From Lyophyllum atratum (Eukaryota; Basidiomycota; Agaricomycetes; Agaricales; Lyophyllaceae): DNA of 64,000 nt. Under the pieces are notes generated by a model, which worked only from the letters and a program-made list of their open reading frames with translations, searched no databases and was not told where the DNA came from. The translations under genes and the position numbers were made by a program. The stretch lies in contig JACGCN010000003.1 in assembly GCA_014905825.1 (NCBI GenBank), positions 1 through 64,000 on the forward strand, read 5' to 3'. Numbering within the stretch: position 1 is the first letter of the stretch; each line of letters starts with the position of its first letter. Below are positions 43,069 to 54,748 of this stretch, in pieces.

Positions 43069-43148
43069 GTGCACATGGTATAGTTGGTTACACGCCCGCT
43101 TAATGCAGGCTAAGCGGGTGGTCCCCGGTTCGATTCCGGGTGTGTGTT
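43069..43148 (+). tRNA. tRNA-like sequence with an extended anticodon arm (degenerate tRNA or tRNA-derived repeat)
   Basis: A box TGGTATAGTTGG and B box GGTTCGATTCC fit pol III promoters. T runs follow at about 43170. The T arm CCCGG/CCGGG is perfect. The acceptor stem GTGCACA/TGTGTGT needs three wobble pairs. The anticodon arm CCCGC/GCGGG encloses 14 bases, leaving room for an intron of about 7; the anticodon could then be AAT (Ile), but this is unsure. A D-stem mismatch and weak acceptor suggest a pseudogene or SINE head. Confidence 0.5.
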
Positions 43149-43210
43149 ATCGCATGATATACAAAACCCTTTTTTGGTTTTTTGTGTGCCTGATGCTATT
43201 ATGACGTTGT

Positions 43211-43300
43211 AAGGATTAAGAGGGTGGTCCCTGGTTCGATTCCGGGTGTGTCTTCACACGGTATACAGGTCGGTTTTTTTTGGTTTCTTGTGTGTAATCA
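43211..43300 (+). repeat. Partial second copy of the tRNA-like element
   Basis: AGAGGGTGGTCCCTGGTTCGATTCCGGGTGTGT repeats the 3' half of the upstream element, followed again by a GGTATAC/T-run tail (TTTTTTTTGG), so the tail was copied too. Confidence 0.6.
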
Positions 43301-43339
43301 CATTCACAGCTCCTCCTCAAAGAGGAGCGTACATGTATC

Positions 43340-43990
43340 TATGCAGGCTACGTCCCGCCCCAACTTGTAATCCAGTGCAGGCATATCGCAGCCCAACCCT
43401 GTTGCCCAAGTCCACATCCGCCGTATCCCAGCCCTGCACCCCAAGTCATACCCCAGCCCATATCGCAGCCCAAACCTGTACCCCAAGTCCAACCCCCATC
43501 CGTCGTACCCCAGTGTGTATCCCAGCCCAACCCTCTGCACACCCCAGTACGTATCCCAGCCCAACCCTCAACACACCCCAGTGCATATTACAGCCCAACC
43601 CTCCGGACACCGCAAGGCGTACCCTGCATCCCACACCCAAGTCATATCCCAGCCCATCTCAACACTCCACCCCAGGTCCCGCCCCAATACGCATTCCAGC
43701 CCAACCCTCCGCACACCCCAGTACATATCCCAGCCCAACCCTCAACACACCCAAGTGCAAATCCCAGCCCAACCCTCAGCAAATCCCAAGGCGTACCCCT
43801 CCTACACCCCAAGTCATACCCCAGTCCGTATCACAGCCCAACCCTGTACCCCAAGTCGAACCCCAGTCCACATCCCTGCCCAACCCTGTACCCCAAGTCG
43901 AACCCCAGTCCCCATCCCTGCCCAACCCTGTACCCCAGTCCACATCCCTGCCCAACCCTGTACCCCAATCCGAAAATTTTTCAACCCTAA
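43340..43990. repeat. CCCAGCCCAACCC minisatellite
   Basis: About 650 bp of imperfect units rich in CCCCAGTCC, CATCCCAGCCCAACCCT and CCCCAAGTC, with steps of roughly 33-45 bp. All three forward frames stay open because of composition. The resulting Pro/Gln/Ser-rich frames (for example 43246-44022 and 43515-44141) are not believed to be genes. Confidence 0.85.
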
Positions 43991-44023
43991 TTTGTACCCT
44001 AGTCCAAAAAAAAAGTCTCTAGA

Positions 44024-44505
44024 TAACCCAACCCACATCACCTTCCGTCATTCCCGATCGACTCCCATCTACTTCCGTCCCACCGATCGACATCATTCCC
44101 GATCAACCACGCGACATCTCGACCATTATAGATTGCCGTAAGGTCGGCTGCCGGTACGACTACTTCGTCCATTGGCGCGATTCCGACGATTCCGAGAACT
44201 CCTGGATCCCATTTTCTGACATCCCTACCTCACTCTACGAAGCCCTCGAAACATTTCACCGCCGGAATCCCCGTCATCCTCATCCACCTCGTTTCGATTT
44301 CGACATCGATACCCACCACCCAATCAAATCCCTCAAAGTACCCACGACACCCCCATCAGATACTCCTCCACAACGCTCTCCATCTCCTCCAGGCCCCTGG
44401 CAAGGCGACTACGAGCCTCCCACACAGACAACTACCCGCTCCGGCCGCGTTACACACCCACCAAAATCAAAAGACTACGCCCGCTCCATCTTAAAAGGGG
44501 GGTAG
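44024..44505 (+). pseudogene. 3' end of a second gypsy-type polyprotein (chromodomain remnant)
   Basis: An open frame without a start Met reads a chromodomain-like segment, Tyr-Asp-Tyr-Phe-Val-His-Trp-Arg-Asp-Ser-Asp-Asp, Asn-Ser-Trp-Ile-Pro and Phe-His-Arg-Arg-Asn-Pro, followed by a Pro/Thr-rich tail with Thr-Arg-Ser-Gly-Arg and a stop at 44503-44505. It is followed at once by a polypurine tract and an LTR start. Upstream the frame is closed by TAG near 44019, where the minisatellite begins, so the rest of the element is missing. Confidence 0.7.
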
Positions 44506-44858
44506 TGTCATAATCCGCTAAGTCCCTTCCGAAATCCGACCTCCTCGCTCCTCTCGTCCCCCTTTACCTACAAAAACCCTATACTACAATTTTCATCGCT
44601 TCTTATCACATTTTAGATACTCAACCCACTCTATGCCAATTCATATGCTACTCAATTACTTATTCTCCTTTCCTAAAACTCCTAACCAGTACTGTATAAA
44701 AGCCTCGTAAACTACCTTGTATCCGGTATCGAGTCAACACATTGTCTTAATCATAACCCAGTTATCTCTTGCTCTCTTATCATTCTCGTCATCTAAGTCT
44801 TATCATTATTATTCCTCGATTCTCACACCGGAGAAGCACCCCGCCGTCTCCCACATCA
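44506..44858 (+). repeat. Probable LTR of the truncated gypsy element
   Basis: TGTCATAATCC begins directly after AAAAGGGGGGTAG. It contains a TATAAAAG at about 44695. The 3' border is uncertain; CCACATCA at 44851-44858 is a possible end. No second LTR is found in the window. Confidence 0.55.
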
Positions 44859-45919
44859 TTTCTAAGGCATTGATTCGGTTTGATTATCCCCCTTCATCGG
44901 CGCCATCATCATCATGAGCGGTATACACCCCCATCTCCTTGCCATCGTCTCGGCTCCGTAGTGCTCGGCCCACCATCCCCCTACCTTGCTCATGTGTATG
45001 TGAGGCCGGTCTACCCGCCACGGCCTGCCAGTTGCCATCATCGCTCAGGACGTCGCGCACCGCCTCAGGGGTAGGTGATGGGACTGGCACCTCGAGATTG
45101 AATGTAAGTAATATTTGTTCTTTATTGACACATTGCGTTGGAACTGACAGGGTTACCCCTGCAGATCACTATCTAAGGCTATATACAAATACTAACGAGT
45201 GGGGAATGGGGTACATCACGAAACGAGGCCATGGGGAGTGGGGAAGAAGTCGAGAAGTGGAACTCCGAACGTCAAGGAAGGAAAGAAGAGGCGCGATTAG
45301 ATAAGATGTCGAAGTTGGGATCATCTCGAACCGGGAATGACTCGGGGAGCGCGGTCGAGATGTGGATGCAGCGGCGTGACTACAAGCGCATGCAATTGGC
45401 GAAACCACATTCGACGCGTCTCAACCCTACCGTCCGGCTGTTGAAGTCACCTTCACCTCGTCCTAGTCCCACCTAACCAAGTAACATATTGACGGTACGA
45501 GTCGAAAGTAGATGAAGCAAGAGGAAGCGTAAGTGTTGACTCTTTGTAGGTAATGATCTCAACGGAACGAGTGAGGGCGGAGGTAAACCTCGTACGCGGT
45601 GGGTAGTGATCGTGGTATGTACCTGTAAAATAGAATCTCTCTCGGAATATCAGAATATCAGTACAAACATCAGGATGAATGGCTTGGGGTGTAGCATCTA
45701 TAATAGTCTCGAAGGATTTGGGTCTGGTAAGCTAAGCGTGAGAACGACGTGAGTGTCCAAGTTCATGTGCAGGCGCCCTGCACTACCACACCGGCAATGC
45801 ACCAAGCCTTTAGAATCGACGCGAGAATATTATTAGGCATAAGTAAAGTGAGCGTGTATAGATGAGTACACATAATTAATCGAAAGACGCGCTCTAAAAT
45901 CATTTTTACACTCCCGTTC
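44859..45919. other. No supported gene
   Basis: Short open frames exist on both strands but none shows family features. Part of it may be the 3' untranslated region of the gene ending at 45920. Confidence 0.4.
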
Positions 45920-48900
45920 CTACAAACTCGTCACCTCCGAGATCTCTGAAAACCGCAGCCTATCGCTCTTCAGACCATCCTCCCCGCTACGTCCAGCCAT
46001 ATCCAAATGCAACGTCCCGCCCGCCTTAGCACTTCTGTCCAGTAGGTCGTCCCATCGTGCTGCCTTTTCCTGCTCCGAGAGAGTCGTGCCCGGACCAGTG
46101 TGCCCAAGTTCACGGAAAGTCATAACGCGTCGTGGAGGGGGCGACGGGGGCGAGACGGAGATCCAAGAGCTGGAGCGTCGACGAATGTTGGTGATAGTCG
46201 CAGTGGAGGCAGTGCTGTGTCCGCCCGTGGACCGCCGATTGGGATTGGGGATGACGTTGGAGGGGCCAGCGGCGGGCATCGCTGTAGCGTACGGTGGTAC
46301 AGGGATACGAGTGACGATGGACGACGAATTGACAGGGCTAGTGGGCACGGACTTGCTCCCGCCAGGCGGCGGCCTCTGGGTGCTTCTGCGAGGTCTCGGG
46401 GGCGGACCTGTTGGGCTGTAGTTCTGCAGATCCTGCAACTGCGGTGGGTGACGATGCAGCTGAGGAGCGAAGAACGACCCCGCCGACGCAGGACCTGACA
46501 TTGACGCCGGAGACGGTCTCGACCTCTTCGTATCCGTCGAAACACGGCGTGACGCAAACGCGTTGATAGGGTCTGCAGTCGAAAACGACGGAATGATAGG
46601 AGACCCCCGACCATTCTCCTCCTCCCCATCCCGCTCTCCCATACTCCCGCTAGCCTCTCCACCACCCCACATCCGCTCCCATTCCATCTCGTCTCCCCGA
46701 TCATCATCCAACTCCCCCCCACTTCGCCCACTCCAGCTCGTATTCGGCGTCGGCGTATTCGTATCGCTCCGTATCCGATTCTGCGGGGGCGCACGGCGGG
46801 GCGGCAGAGGGAGCGACGCGAGCTCCATCGCAGGCGTATGCACGATCATCCAGTCATCGCTCTTCCGAGGCTGCTTCGTGGGTGACGGGCTAGTGGGCAA
46901 GACGAGCTTAAGCTTCTTGAACGCTTTGTTGGACCCAGCCTGGCTCTGCGACGGGCCGTAACTTGGGGCGCGCGACGGGCTCTTGTGAAGCTGTAGAGAA
47001 GGGCGTTGCTGCTTCTGTACGCGTTGGTGGCTCGACTCCTCACTCCCGCCGTGCCCCTCGTCGCTATGCATCCGGCCTAACTCGCTCGGCGGGATGATAT
47101 GCTGCGCTAGCCCCATGTTCAGCTTCGGCATGGGCGGGGCGGCCTCGAATAGCAACGACGAAGCACTGGAATGCGCAGAGGCCGACTGCTTGTACCCCGA
47201 CCCCGAAAAGAACCTGGCGGAGGCGACGTCGCTCGAATTTGGGGAGGAGGAGCGTGTGGTCGTACTCGGCCGAGCGTTCGAGGTGGGCGGAGACGGGCGT
47301 ACAGCAGGCGTGGTCGTTTGGCCAGGGAGAGGCGAGCGGGGAAGGGGAGTTGGAGACGGGAGGGGCTTGGTTGGTGTGCCGGGGGTAACGTTCACGCCGA
47401 GGATAGACGCCTTCTTCCCGACGACCTTCCCGCGTCCCGGGACAGTCGCCCCGGAAGAGCTCAAAGGCGACTGTGCGCTCGACGGACCCCTCGGTGTAGC
47501 TGATCCCTCTGGAGATCTCGACGGCGACGCATACTCCTTCGGTAAAGCAGGCACAGGCGGGGCACGCACGTCCTGGTGACTATACTTCTCCCTCAACCCG
47601 CCCGTACTGATCCGCTTCATCAGCTTCCAGATCTTGCTCCCACCGCCCCCACTCGTACTCGGACTCGCGCTCGGTGTATTCCCACTCGCAGGGCTCCCAC
47701 TCGCAGGGCTCGACTTCGACTCCCTCTCCCTCTGTCTCTCCCTCTCCCTCTCCAGCTCCCTTTCCCTCTCCCGCCCAAGCACCCGAACCTCCTCAGGGAA
47801 CTTGTCAATCGAAAGCCTCAACGACCTCTGATCGCCCCTCCCCGACCCGGACCCCGCCACAGTCATCCCCTTCCCACTCCTCTCCTCCTTCAGATTCGGC
47901 AGCTGACGTTCCTGAAGACTCGGCCTTCCCCTCTCGACGCTGAGACTGACCCCCCGCTGCGTCTCCTCGCGCTCACTCTCACTCGCGCCACGCCGCCACC
48001 GCCCCGACACCTTCCTCGTGAGCGTGCGCAACCCGCCCCCGCCCCCGCCCCCACTGCTAGTCGCGGTGGCCGCAGCAACCGTCGACCTTCGGCCCAGGCT
48101 CCCCAGGCTTGAGCTAAGCGCAAGCGGCGACATGTCCCAGGAAAGGTGATGATGATCCTCCGGGCCTCCCACAGCCACCACCCTTCCCGACGTAGATCCA
48201 AACACCGTATAATACGGGCCTCCAGTCCCTTCCCCTTCCCCCTCTCCGCCTCCTTCTCCCCCACCTTCTCCGAGACGCCCCTTACCCCTACCACCACCCA
48301 AAGTCTGCGACGCCGCAGCCCCAGACGCCGTATGCGGTCTCCTCCCCACCTTCTGCCCCTGCCCCTGGCCCCGCACCACCACCCGCTCAATAACCTCAAA
48401 CCCACCCCCTCCAGTCCCTCCGAAACTGAGACGGCTCATCGCGCTCTCACTCGTACTAACAAAGCTCCCTCCCGCCGCGCGTCCCACACTCCCCACATCG
48501 GTATCAGTAGACGCAGCAGCCTCCCGCATCGCAGCTTGCCTTTTATACGCCGCTATGATCGCATTTGCAGGCGTGAGACCTGCGCCAGTGTCGGGTTCGG
48601 GGCGCTGGTGGGAAGCGCTGCGGCTCGCGGGGGCACTAGCACTTGGACCGGGACCGGGACTGGGACTGGCGCTGGAGAGATGGTGTGGGTGGCGGTGCGG
48701 GGAACGGAAGGACGGGGAGTGGGTTCTCGAGGGGGCTGGGGACGACGAGGGGGACGGTGAAAGTGAAGAGGAACGCGGGGAGGGGAAGGCGTGGGTTGGG
48801 CCTGTGGGGGTGAGGAAAGGGGTCAGCGTAACTCAAAAAAAAGGAGAAAAAGGAGAAAAGAACGTACGAAGTCCGCGATCCTTCCCTCCCACATCCGTCA

Positions 48901-49930
48901 CACGTACGTACGGCGTCCCTCCCTCCGAATCATACCCATGCCCGGCATTTTGGTGGTCCCGGGGAACGGCCACTCGGGATACGGGGCGTATATTCCCTTC
49001 GACGCGGGTCTTGCCTTCTCCAGGCGTCCCGAACCCAGGCGACCTCGGTCCCGGCGCCGTCGTGGGCCTTGGCGAGGTGGCACGTGATAGAGAGGCGGGG
49101 GAGCCAGCTGGGAGGATGGAGGGCGTGAGTGGTGAGCGGGGGGAGAGGGGCGGGAGGGGCGAGCGGATGTCACGGGCATCGGGGTTGAGATGCGAGGGTG
49201 ATGCGGTCGCTGAGCTGGTGCGTGACATGGATTTTGATTTCGTGGTGGTGTTGATATTGGTGGTGGAGGGGGAGGGGGAGGATACAGCCGTGGTAGATGG
49301 ACGACGGCGCAGTACATTCCGCACGCGTTTCTCCTTCCCCTCCTTTTCCTTTTCCTTCTCATGCGTAGCCTCAGATCTCGACCTCGACCTCGACCTCTCC
49401 ACCCCCACCCCCACCGGCTTCTCCAACGTCAAATCCAAATCCAACGGCTGCCCCCGATCAAACGAGATCTCACGAAGAGCCCTATCCCGCTCGCGATCGC
49501 TCATCACGCGCTCCCTCTCCCGTTCTCGGCGGACCCGATTCACAGAGCTACCTCCCCCGTCCGAAAAACTGTACCCCCCTCCCCCTCCGCAGCTCTCGGA
49601 CTCGCTCCCGCTCCCATTTTGGGCACGTGCGTACGGCGGGGCGGGCTTGGCGAGGAGACGTTTCATGTCGAGGGGGCGTGGGGAGGAAGGCGGGGGCGAG
49701 ACGGGGAGGGAAGGGGGGACGGGTGTGAGGGGCGGGAGGTGCTGGCTGGGTGTGTGGGGGAGTGGGGATGGCGAGGTAGGAGCGCTGATGGAGGATGAGG
49801 AGGGGACGCGGGTGCGAGTGGTGGGTGCGTTGGTGTTGGATGGGGTGGTGGTGGTCATGTTGGTCATGGGGCCTCGTGAGGTGGACGACGCGGACATATA
49901 TGTCGTCTGCGATGGGAGTCTTAGCGCCAT
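45920..49930 (-). CDS. 1314-residue Ser/Pro/Gly-rich protein of unknown function
   Basis: Two exons, 48868..49930 and 45920..48801, with a 66-bp GT-AG intron. Total 3945 nt in one frame, giving 1314 residues. Most of the chain is disordered (Ser, Pro, Gly, Arg-Glu repeats). Ordered-looking islands are Ala-Asn-Ala-Ile-Ile-Ala-Ala-Tyr-Lys-Arg-Gln after the intron, Leu-Thr-Arg-Lys-Val-Ser-Gly-Arg-Trp, Lys-Ile-Trp-Lys-Leu-Met-Lys-Arg-Ile-Ser-Thr-Gly-Gly-Leu, and a C-terminal Trp-Asp-Asp-Leu-Leu-Asp-Arg-Ser with Ala-Gly-Gly-Thr-Leu-His-Leu. Such islands in low-complexity proteins are, as I recall, widespread in basidiomycetes. No enzyme motif. Large open frames on the opposite strand (for example 48555-49988) come from the biased composition and are left out. 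Confidence 0.8.
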
Positions 49931-51062
49931 GACGAAATCTGGGTTGGAAAGGGACTCACGACGGGTTTTTGTATTTCCCTTCAGGTAAAGCCTCTAACTC
50001 TGGGGCGTACAAGAATTCTAGTGAAGGGAAGTCGTCAGAACGTCAGAGAAAGAAAGACATAACGCAGTCCACGGACATGAGGAGGTTCTCGGATATATTA
50101 TAGGTATCTGCACGCGCCCAAAAAAGAACACACGCTGGGAACACGTGGTACCCTGCGCACCGATAAGTACAGGACAGCTATGCGGACGATCGAAACGAAT
50201 GTCGAGACGTTGAGAACGTCAAAGTCGGACCAAGAACGAAATCAAAAACGAGTGTGTAGGATAAAGCAGAGCCTGCCAGAGGTCGAGTACCGTGAGGTGC
50301 AGAGCAAAAAATATGTTTGCGATCCGGCGGTCGGACCTCGGCTGCGCCTTCTCACGCCCACCCAAAACAGATCACGCTCGTTGCTAGGGCGCCTACCCCG
50401 CTGGACCTCGACTTTCTCGCCGCCGATACCCCAAGGTAAGATACAGCTTACAACCCTCAGGCTCTCCTACTCGTCGCTCCGATAAACACCCTCGAGACTG
50501 CACTACGGGGTCACTTTCAATACCTACATACGCAGGACGGCATTTTAAGCGCTCTCCACACCCATGTGCTGCTTTCATTTCATGAAACAGCTGACTAGGC
50601 GCGATGTCGTCATATCCATACTTGACGACGCTGCCGCCCTAACCGCCACACACGTCACCGGTCCCGAGCCTCATACGGACATCCGATAACGACCGAGGAA
50701 GTGTAAGTATACAAATGACGTGAACTTCCTCTTGCCCATACGAACGCTAGCTATCGGGGAACGTTAGCGAAGTATGAATGACGACAAACGCCAGGTGTCA
50801 TCCCTACCCTTTCGGGCGCACTGAGGGCCAGACAAAAACTCAGTTCGCTTGACCGTCCATCTCGACTACGAGCACACCCAAATCGTCCCTCTCAGTCCCG
50901 TCGCGTCAACCTCGCCAAAACCCACTCAATCGCATCAGAAATCCGATACAAAAAGTGTACCACGCCAAACGAACGGGCTCACTCGAATTCTGCTCCTCCA
51001 TGCGCCCACGCCCTTCTCCCTCCAACGACCACGACCAGACGAACATGTACACCCTCCCATCC
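49931..51062. other. Intergenic, no supported gene
   Basis: Probably holds the promoter of the gene starting at 49930. I see only short open frames without family features. Confidence 0.4.
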
Positions 51063-51790
51063 CATTTGACGCCCTCTAGGTGGCCGACATAGGCTCCCAC
51101 GGGGCGAGACGACAGGACAGCGATCTCAGTGTGACGGATGTGGGCGGTTAGATTAGAGGGATCCCTGCGCTTGGTAAGTAGGTCTGTTTCTTTCGAGGTT
51201 TTCCCCGCAGTTCGGGTTTCTGGCCTGCTCGTTCCTTCTCTTTCGTTCGTTTCGCTCTGTTGTTTTTTCGTCCCTCCCTTTCAGTTTATTTCGCCCCGCC
51301 CTGTCTTCTCCCTCGTGCATCCATTCATGTTCTCGTCCCCAGCTCCCTAATTACTCCGGTACATCTCGCCCACTCACTTACGCGGCACGCCCCCCTGGTT
51401 CCTCGTCCTTTTCTACACCCCATTTGACGCTCTCTGGGTCGGTGAGCGCCGACATAGGCTTCCAGGTGACAAGACGGTGGGACAGCGATCTTGGTGTGAT
51501 GGATGTGGGCGATTGAATTGGAGGAGGACTTGGTAGGTCTGTTTTATTTCGAGGTGAAGTTCCCCTTCGGTTCGGTTTCCCGTTCCTTCTCCTTCCCTTT
51601 CTTTCGTTCGTTTCGTCGTGTTCTTTTTTTCCCCCTCCCTTTCGGTTTCCCTTGGGTCTCTTGTTTATGTGCGCCCCCTTCCCCGCTGCCTTCTCCCCTT
51701 GCACATTCATCCATGTTTTGTTCCCCAGCTCCCCACTCACTTTCGTACATCTCTTCGAGTCACTCATGGTCCCTTGGTTCCTCGATCTTT
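51063..51790. repeat. 358-bp tandem duplication
   Basis: CATTTGACGC(C/T)CTCT occurs at 51063 and 51421. Both copies then run through GCCGACATAGGCT, GACAGCGATCT, GGATGTGGGCG and a CT-rich TTTCGTTCGTTTCG stretch, in the same order with moderate divergence. It is not coding. Confidence 0.8.
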
Positions 51791-52559
51791 TCTCCCGACC
51801 TCTCTCCCTCGGTCCTCTTTTTCACGCGCACATATATAGCCGAAGCTCGGAACCCCTCACCTCCAAACTTGGGTTTGATGTTTCACATTCGTTCAGTCTT
51901 GCGCCCGGGTTTCGCCCGCTTTCGCTATGCACCTACATCCGCGTCGTTGTAAAGAAAACTGCGTTTTTTCTCTCTTTCGCATCCCAAGGCTTCGTCATGG
52001 TCTCCCTTCTATCCTTGATACGCTCCGGGTCCTCGACCAAACATCATTCATGCGCGGTTCAGCGAAGTCACCGTCACTCGACATTTGCTCGACATCCCTC
52101 CATCATGACGACACGAGGTGTTCCCGTCATTTCTAGTAAGTACGTACCCCGCTGGCTAAGTACGCAAGCTCGCGCTACCTCTACATCCTCCAGTCAGCAT
52201 TGAGTATCGTCGTCATCGTCTCTTACAGGCCCATGTACATCGTCCATACCTACACCAGCCTGGACCGGCTCCAATGAACCGTATCAGCACCGTGACCATC
52301 TCCATATCGGCCCTCCAAGCCTTTTTTTCAGAATGCATTTTCTGCCCACCCCCGTTCAGTCATTGTCGCCAACCAGAAATCCTCGTTTGTACCTCTATCC
52401 CCAGTCTCACCAAGACGGGACCCGGACCTCTTCGTTTGGAATTCCCGGGACCGAGTCCACCAGCCCCAAGCAAGAGTCCAGCTTTGCGAAGCGTAATCTT
52501 CGTGGATACCGTACTTCTGACCCAGCGGTAGATCTCGCCTCTCACATCGTGATGGTAAG

Positions 52560-53100
52560 TACTACTCGTCGCCGTGGACGAAGACCGTAGATACCAAGAC
52601 CGGTGACCATATATGCGTACTGGGTTGGGAATCCCATCCCCATCAAAGCCAGACACTGTGTTCGTCGGCGATTCGGGGGGCCTTGTAAAAGATCTTGGTA
52701 GGGAAACGTAGGTTCGAGAAGGCCATGCTGCATTGACCTGTAGAACACTGAGTTCGTATAGTTCGTATCAAGCGGGAGTGCATGAAAGTCTATTACCACG
52801 ACCTGTCCGATGCTACCAAGCTCGATATACCCTTAGTGCTGATTCGGATGGTTCGCAAGGGTTTCGATCCTGGGTTCGGGAATCCAATCCCCGTCAAAGC
52901 CAGATACTGGTGGCGTCGGCGATGGGCCTTGTGGAAGATCTTTGCTCGGGAATGTAGCCTCGGGAATGCCATGGCGCGAAATGTATTGACTTGAAAAACA
53001 CTGAACCTTGTATCGAGCGGGTCCAGTGTATGTAAGTTCGTCACCACGACCTCGTCAGTGCGACCCTTAGTGTTGATCTAAATGGTTCGCAGTGAGCGAG
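52560..53100. repeat. About 250-bp tandem repeat, two copies and a partial third
   Basis: GGGAATCC(C)ATCCCC(A/G)TCAAAGCCAGA occurs near 52627 and 52877. Copies share CGTCGGCGAT, GAAGATCTT and CGACC(T)..CTTAGTG blocks; the third stops near 53100. The stretch 51791-52559 shows splice-like sites but no supported gene, and 53101-53400 is AT-rich spacer. Confidence 0.75.
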
Positions 53101-53400
53101 GTTACAGTGTGAGTAGTTAATCGAAGAGTCGACATGGGTTGAGAGTCACATCAAGATCGGAACTAGGCCTTAGACTACCATTTACCGGTATGTCATATAC
53201 CATACAAATAACGTATGTACTATAGATAGATAACCCATGGGTCAGTAAGAGACTCCATGCAACGAAAGCGAAAACTCTAAACATAGCATCATAACTAGAC
53301 ATCCAGCGCATTCCTAAACCAGACATAATCCCAATATCGCAAAAGCGTCCGACCCATCCATCCGACCCACCAACCCTCACCCACCCGCTCGCCTCCTACC

Positions 53401-54748
53401 TCACGACTCCTGCCCGCTCCTCAACCGACTCCAACTCCCCAGCTCAAAAAACTCCGGCAAGCGATTCCACACCTCTTCCCTTCCCCTCTCATGCCTCCTC
53501 CTCGCATGCCCCACACACATCAAGCACACCCCCAGCTTCTCCCACCTCTCCCACGGCCTCAGCGGCTCCGGGCCCCTCCCCGTCGTCCCCAGCAGCGCCC
53601 ACTCCACCAGCGGCCCCCTCGCGTTTTTACACGTGCCCCCCACCGCGACACACGTCGGCGCCGGCTCGAACGCCACGAGGAACGCATGGGACATCGACAC
53701 CTCCGCCGTATGTAGATGCGCGCGCCCGACGAGGGTGAGGGTCTTCTGGTGCCAGGAGAGGGCGGAGGAGGGGGAGTGGGAGAGGTAGCGGCGGGGGTCG
53801 GAGGTGCGGGCGAGGAGGTAGTAGGCGTAGGGGAGGATGGTGAGGATGTTGGTTTCGTTGGCGAGGGCGATGGCGCGCATGATGGAGGAGCCTTTGGGTT
53901 TGGGGGGGTGCTCGTCTTTGGGTTTGTGTTTGGGGGTGTCGCGGTCTCGGTCGCGGTCTCGGTCTCGGTGGTGGTGGGAGGAGTGCCGGCGGGAGCGGGA
54001 GCCGTGGCGGTCTGTGCTGGGGTGGGAGTTTGAGTGATTGGAAGTCGAGGAGTGGAATGGAGACGGCTGGGGCTGAGGTTGAGGTTGAGACTGCACCTGG
54101 AACGCCGTCGAGGAAGACGCTTGGGACTGGGGGGTAGGAACCAAGGTGAACGTGACCGTGTTCGACCACGATGTATCGTCCTGACTGGTGGAATTGTCCG
54201 ATGTGGGAGACCGGACAGTCGTCGGGGTGTACGGTTTCGGACCGGTAGCAAGGTACTCCTGGTAGGAGGTGGGAAAACGTGCAACCAGCAGCGCCGTGCA
54301 CCGTTTGCGTAGCTCGTTGATGACATACTTCGTACTGAGGCGCAGGATGCCACCAATGAACGTTAGCAGCGCATCCAAGTCCGCAGAAGGCGAGAGCTTA
54401 TCAAAGTGCCTGTAACACGGTGTAACAGTAATGAGTGCCAGTTAATGAGACGAGAAGCCTAGCTACGCACGACGGATGATAAATGGCCTTCATCAGATCG
54501 TCGAAGTCGTCCGCATCGTCATGCAGTTCGACCACTGGGCACCCTTCAACCCTTGTCTCCCCATCTCCATCACCCTCGGGCTGCGGCAAGCTAAACAAAT
54601 CCGCAAATATCTCCGAATGGTTGGCCAGAATCGTCTGGTGTACCCTGAACAGCGTCTTGCCAACAGCCAGCACTATCGATCCGTCATGTAGCCAGAAGTC
54701 GGAGCTGCGGGTGGGTTGATCTTCCGATTTGGCGAGTCGTGAGGGCAT
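53401..54748 (-). CDS. BTB/POZ domain protein
   Basis: Two exons, 54471..54748 and 53401..54409, with a 61-bp intron; 1287 nt, 428 residues. The N-terminus is a BTB fold: Phe-Trp-Leu-His-Asp-Gly-Ser-Ile-Val-Leu, Thr-Leu-Phe-Arg-Val-His, Ile-Leu, His-Ser-Glu-Ile-Phe-Ala-Asp-Leu-Phe, then Val-Glu-Leu-His-Asp-Asp-Ala-Asp-Asp-Phe and Ile-Tyr-His-Pro. A post-BTB helical part follows (Leu-Arg-Leu-Ser-Thr-Lys-Tyr). A disordered Gln-Pro/Arg-Asp-rich insert (about residues 185-260) splits it from a C-terminal region with Cys-Val-Ala-x-Gly-x-Thr-Cys and Cys-Leu-Met-Cys, which may bind metal. BTB domains dimerise or recruit Cul3. The Met at 54748 is preferred; an upstream Met at 54838 would add 30 residues. 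Confidence 0.85.

Noticed and set aside
43246..44141. Long forward open frames of 258 and 208 codons
   Set aside because: They overlap in different frames over the CCCAGCCCAACCC minisatellite and have no protein-like features.
48555..49988. 477-codon forward open frame
   Set aside because: It lies antisense to the two-exon 1314-residue gene, whose frame and intron fit much better; biased GC content keeps the opposite strand open.
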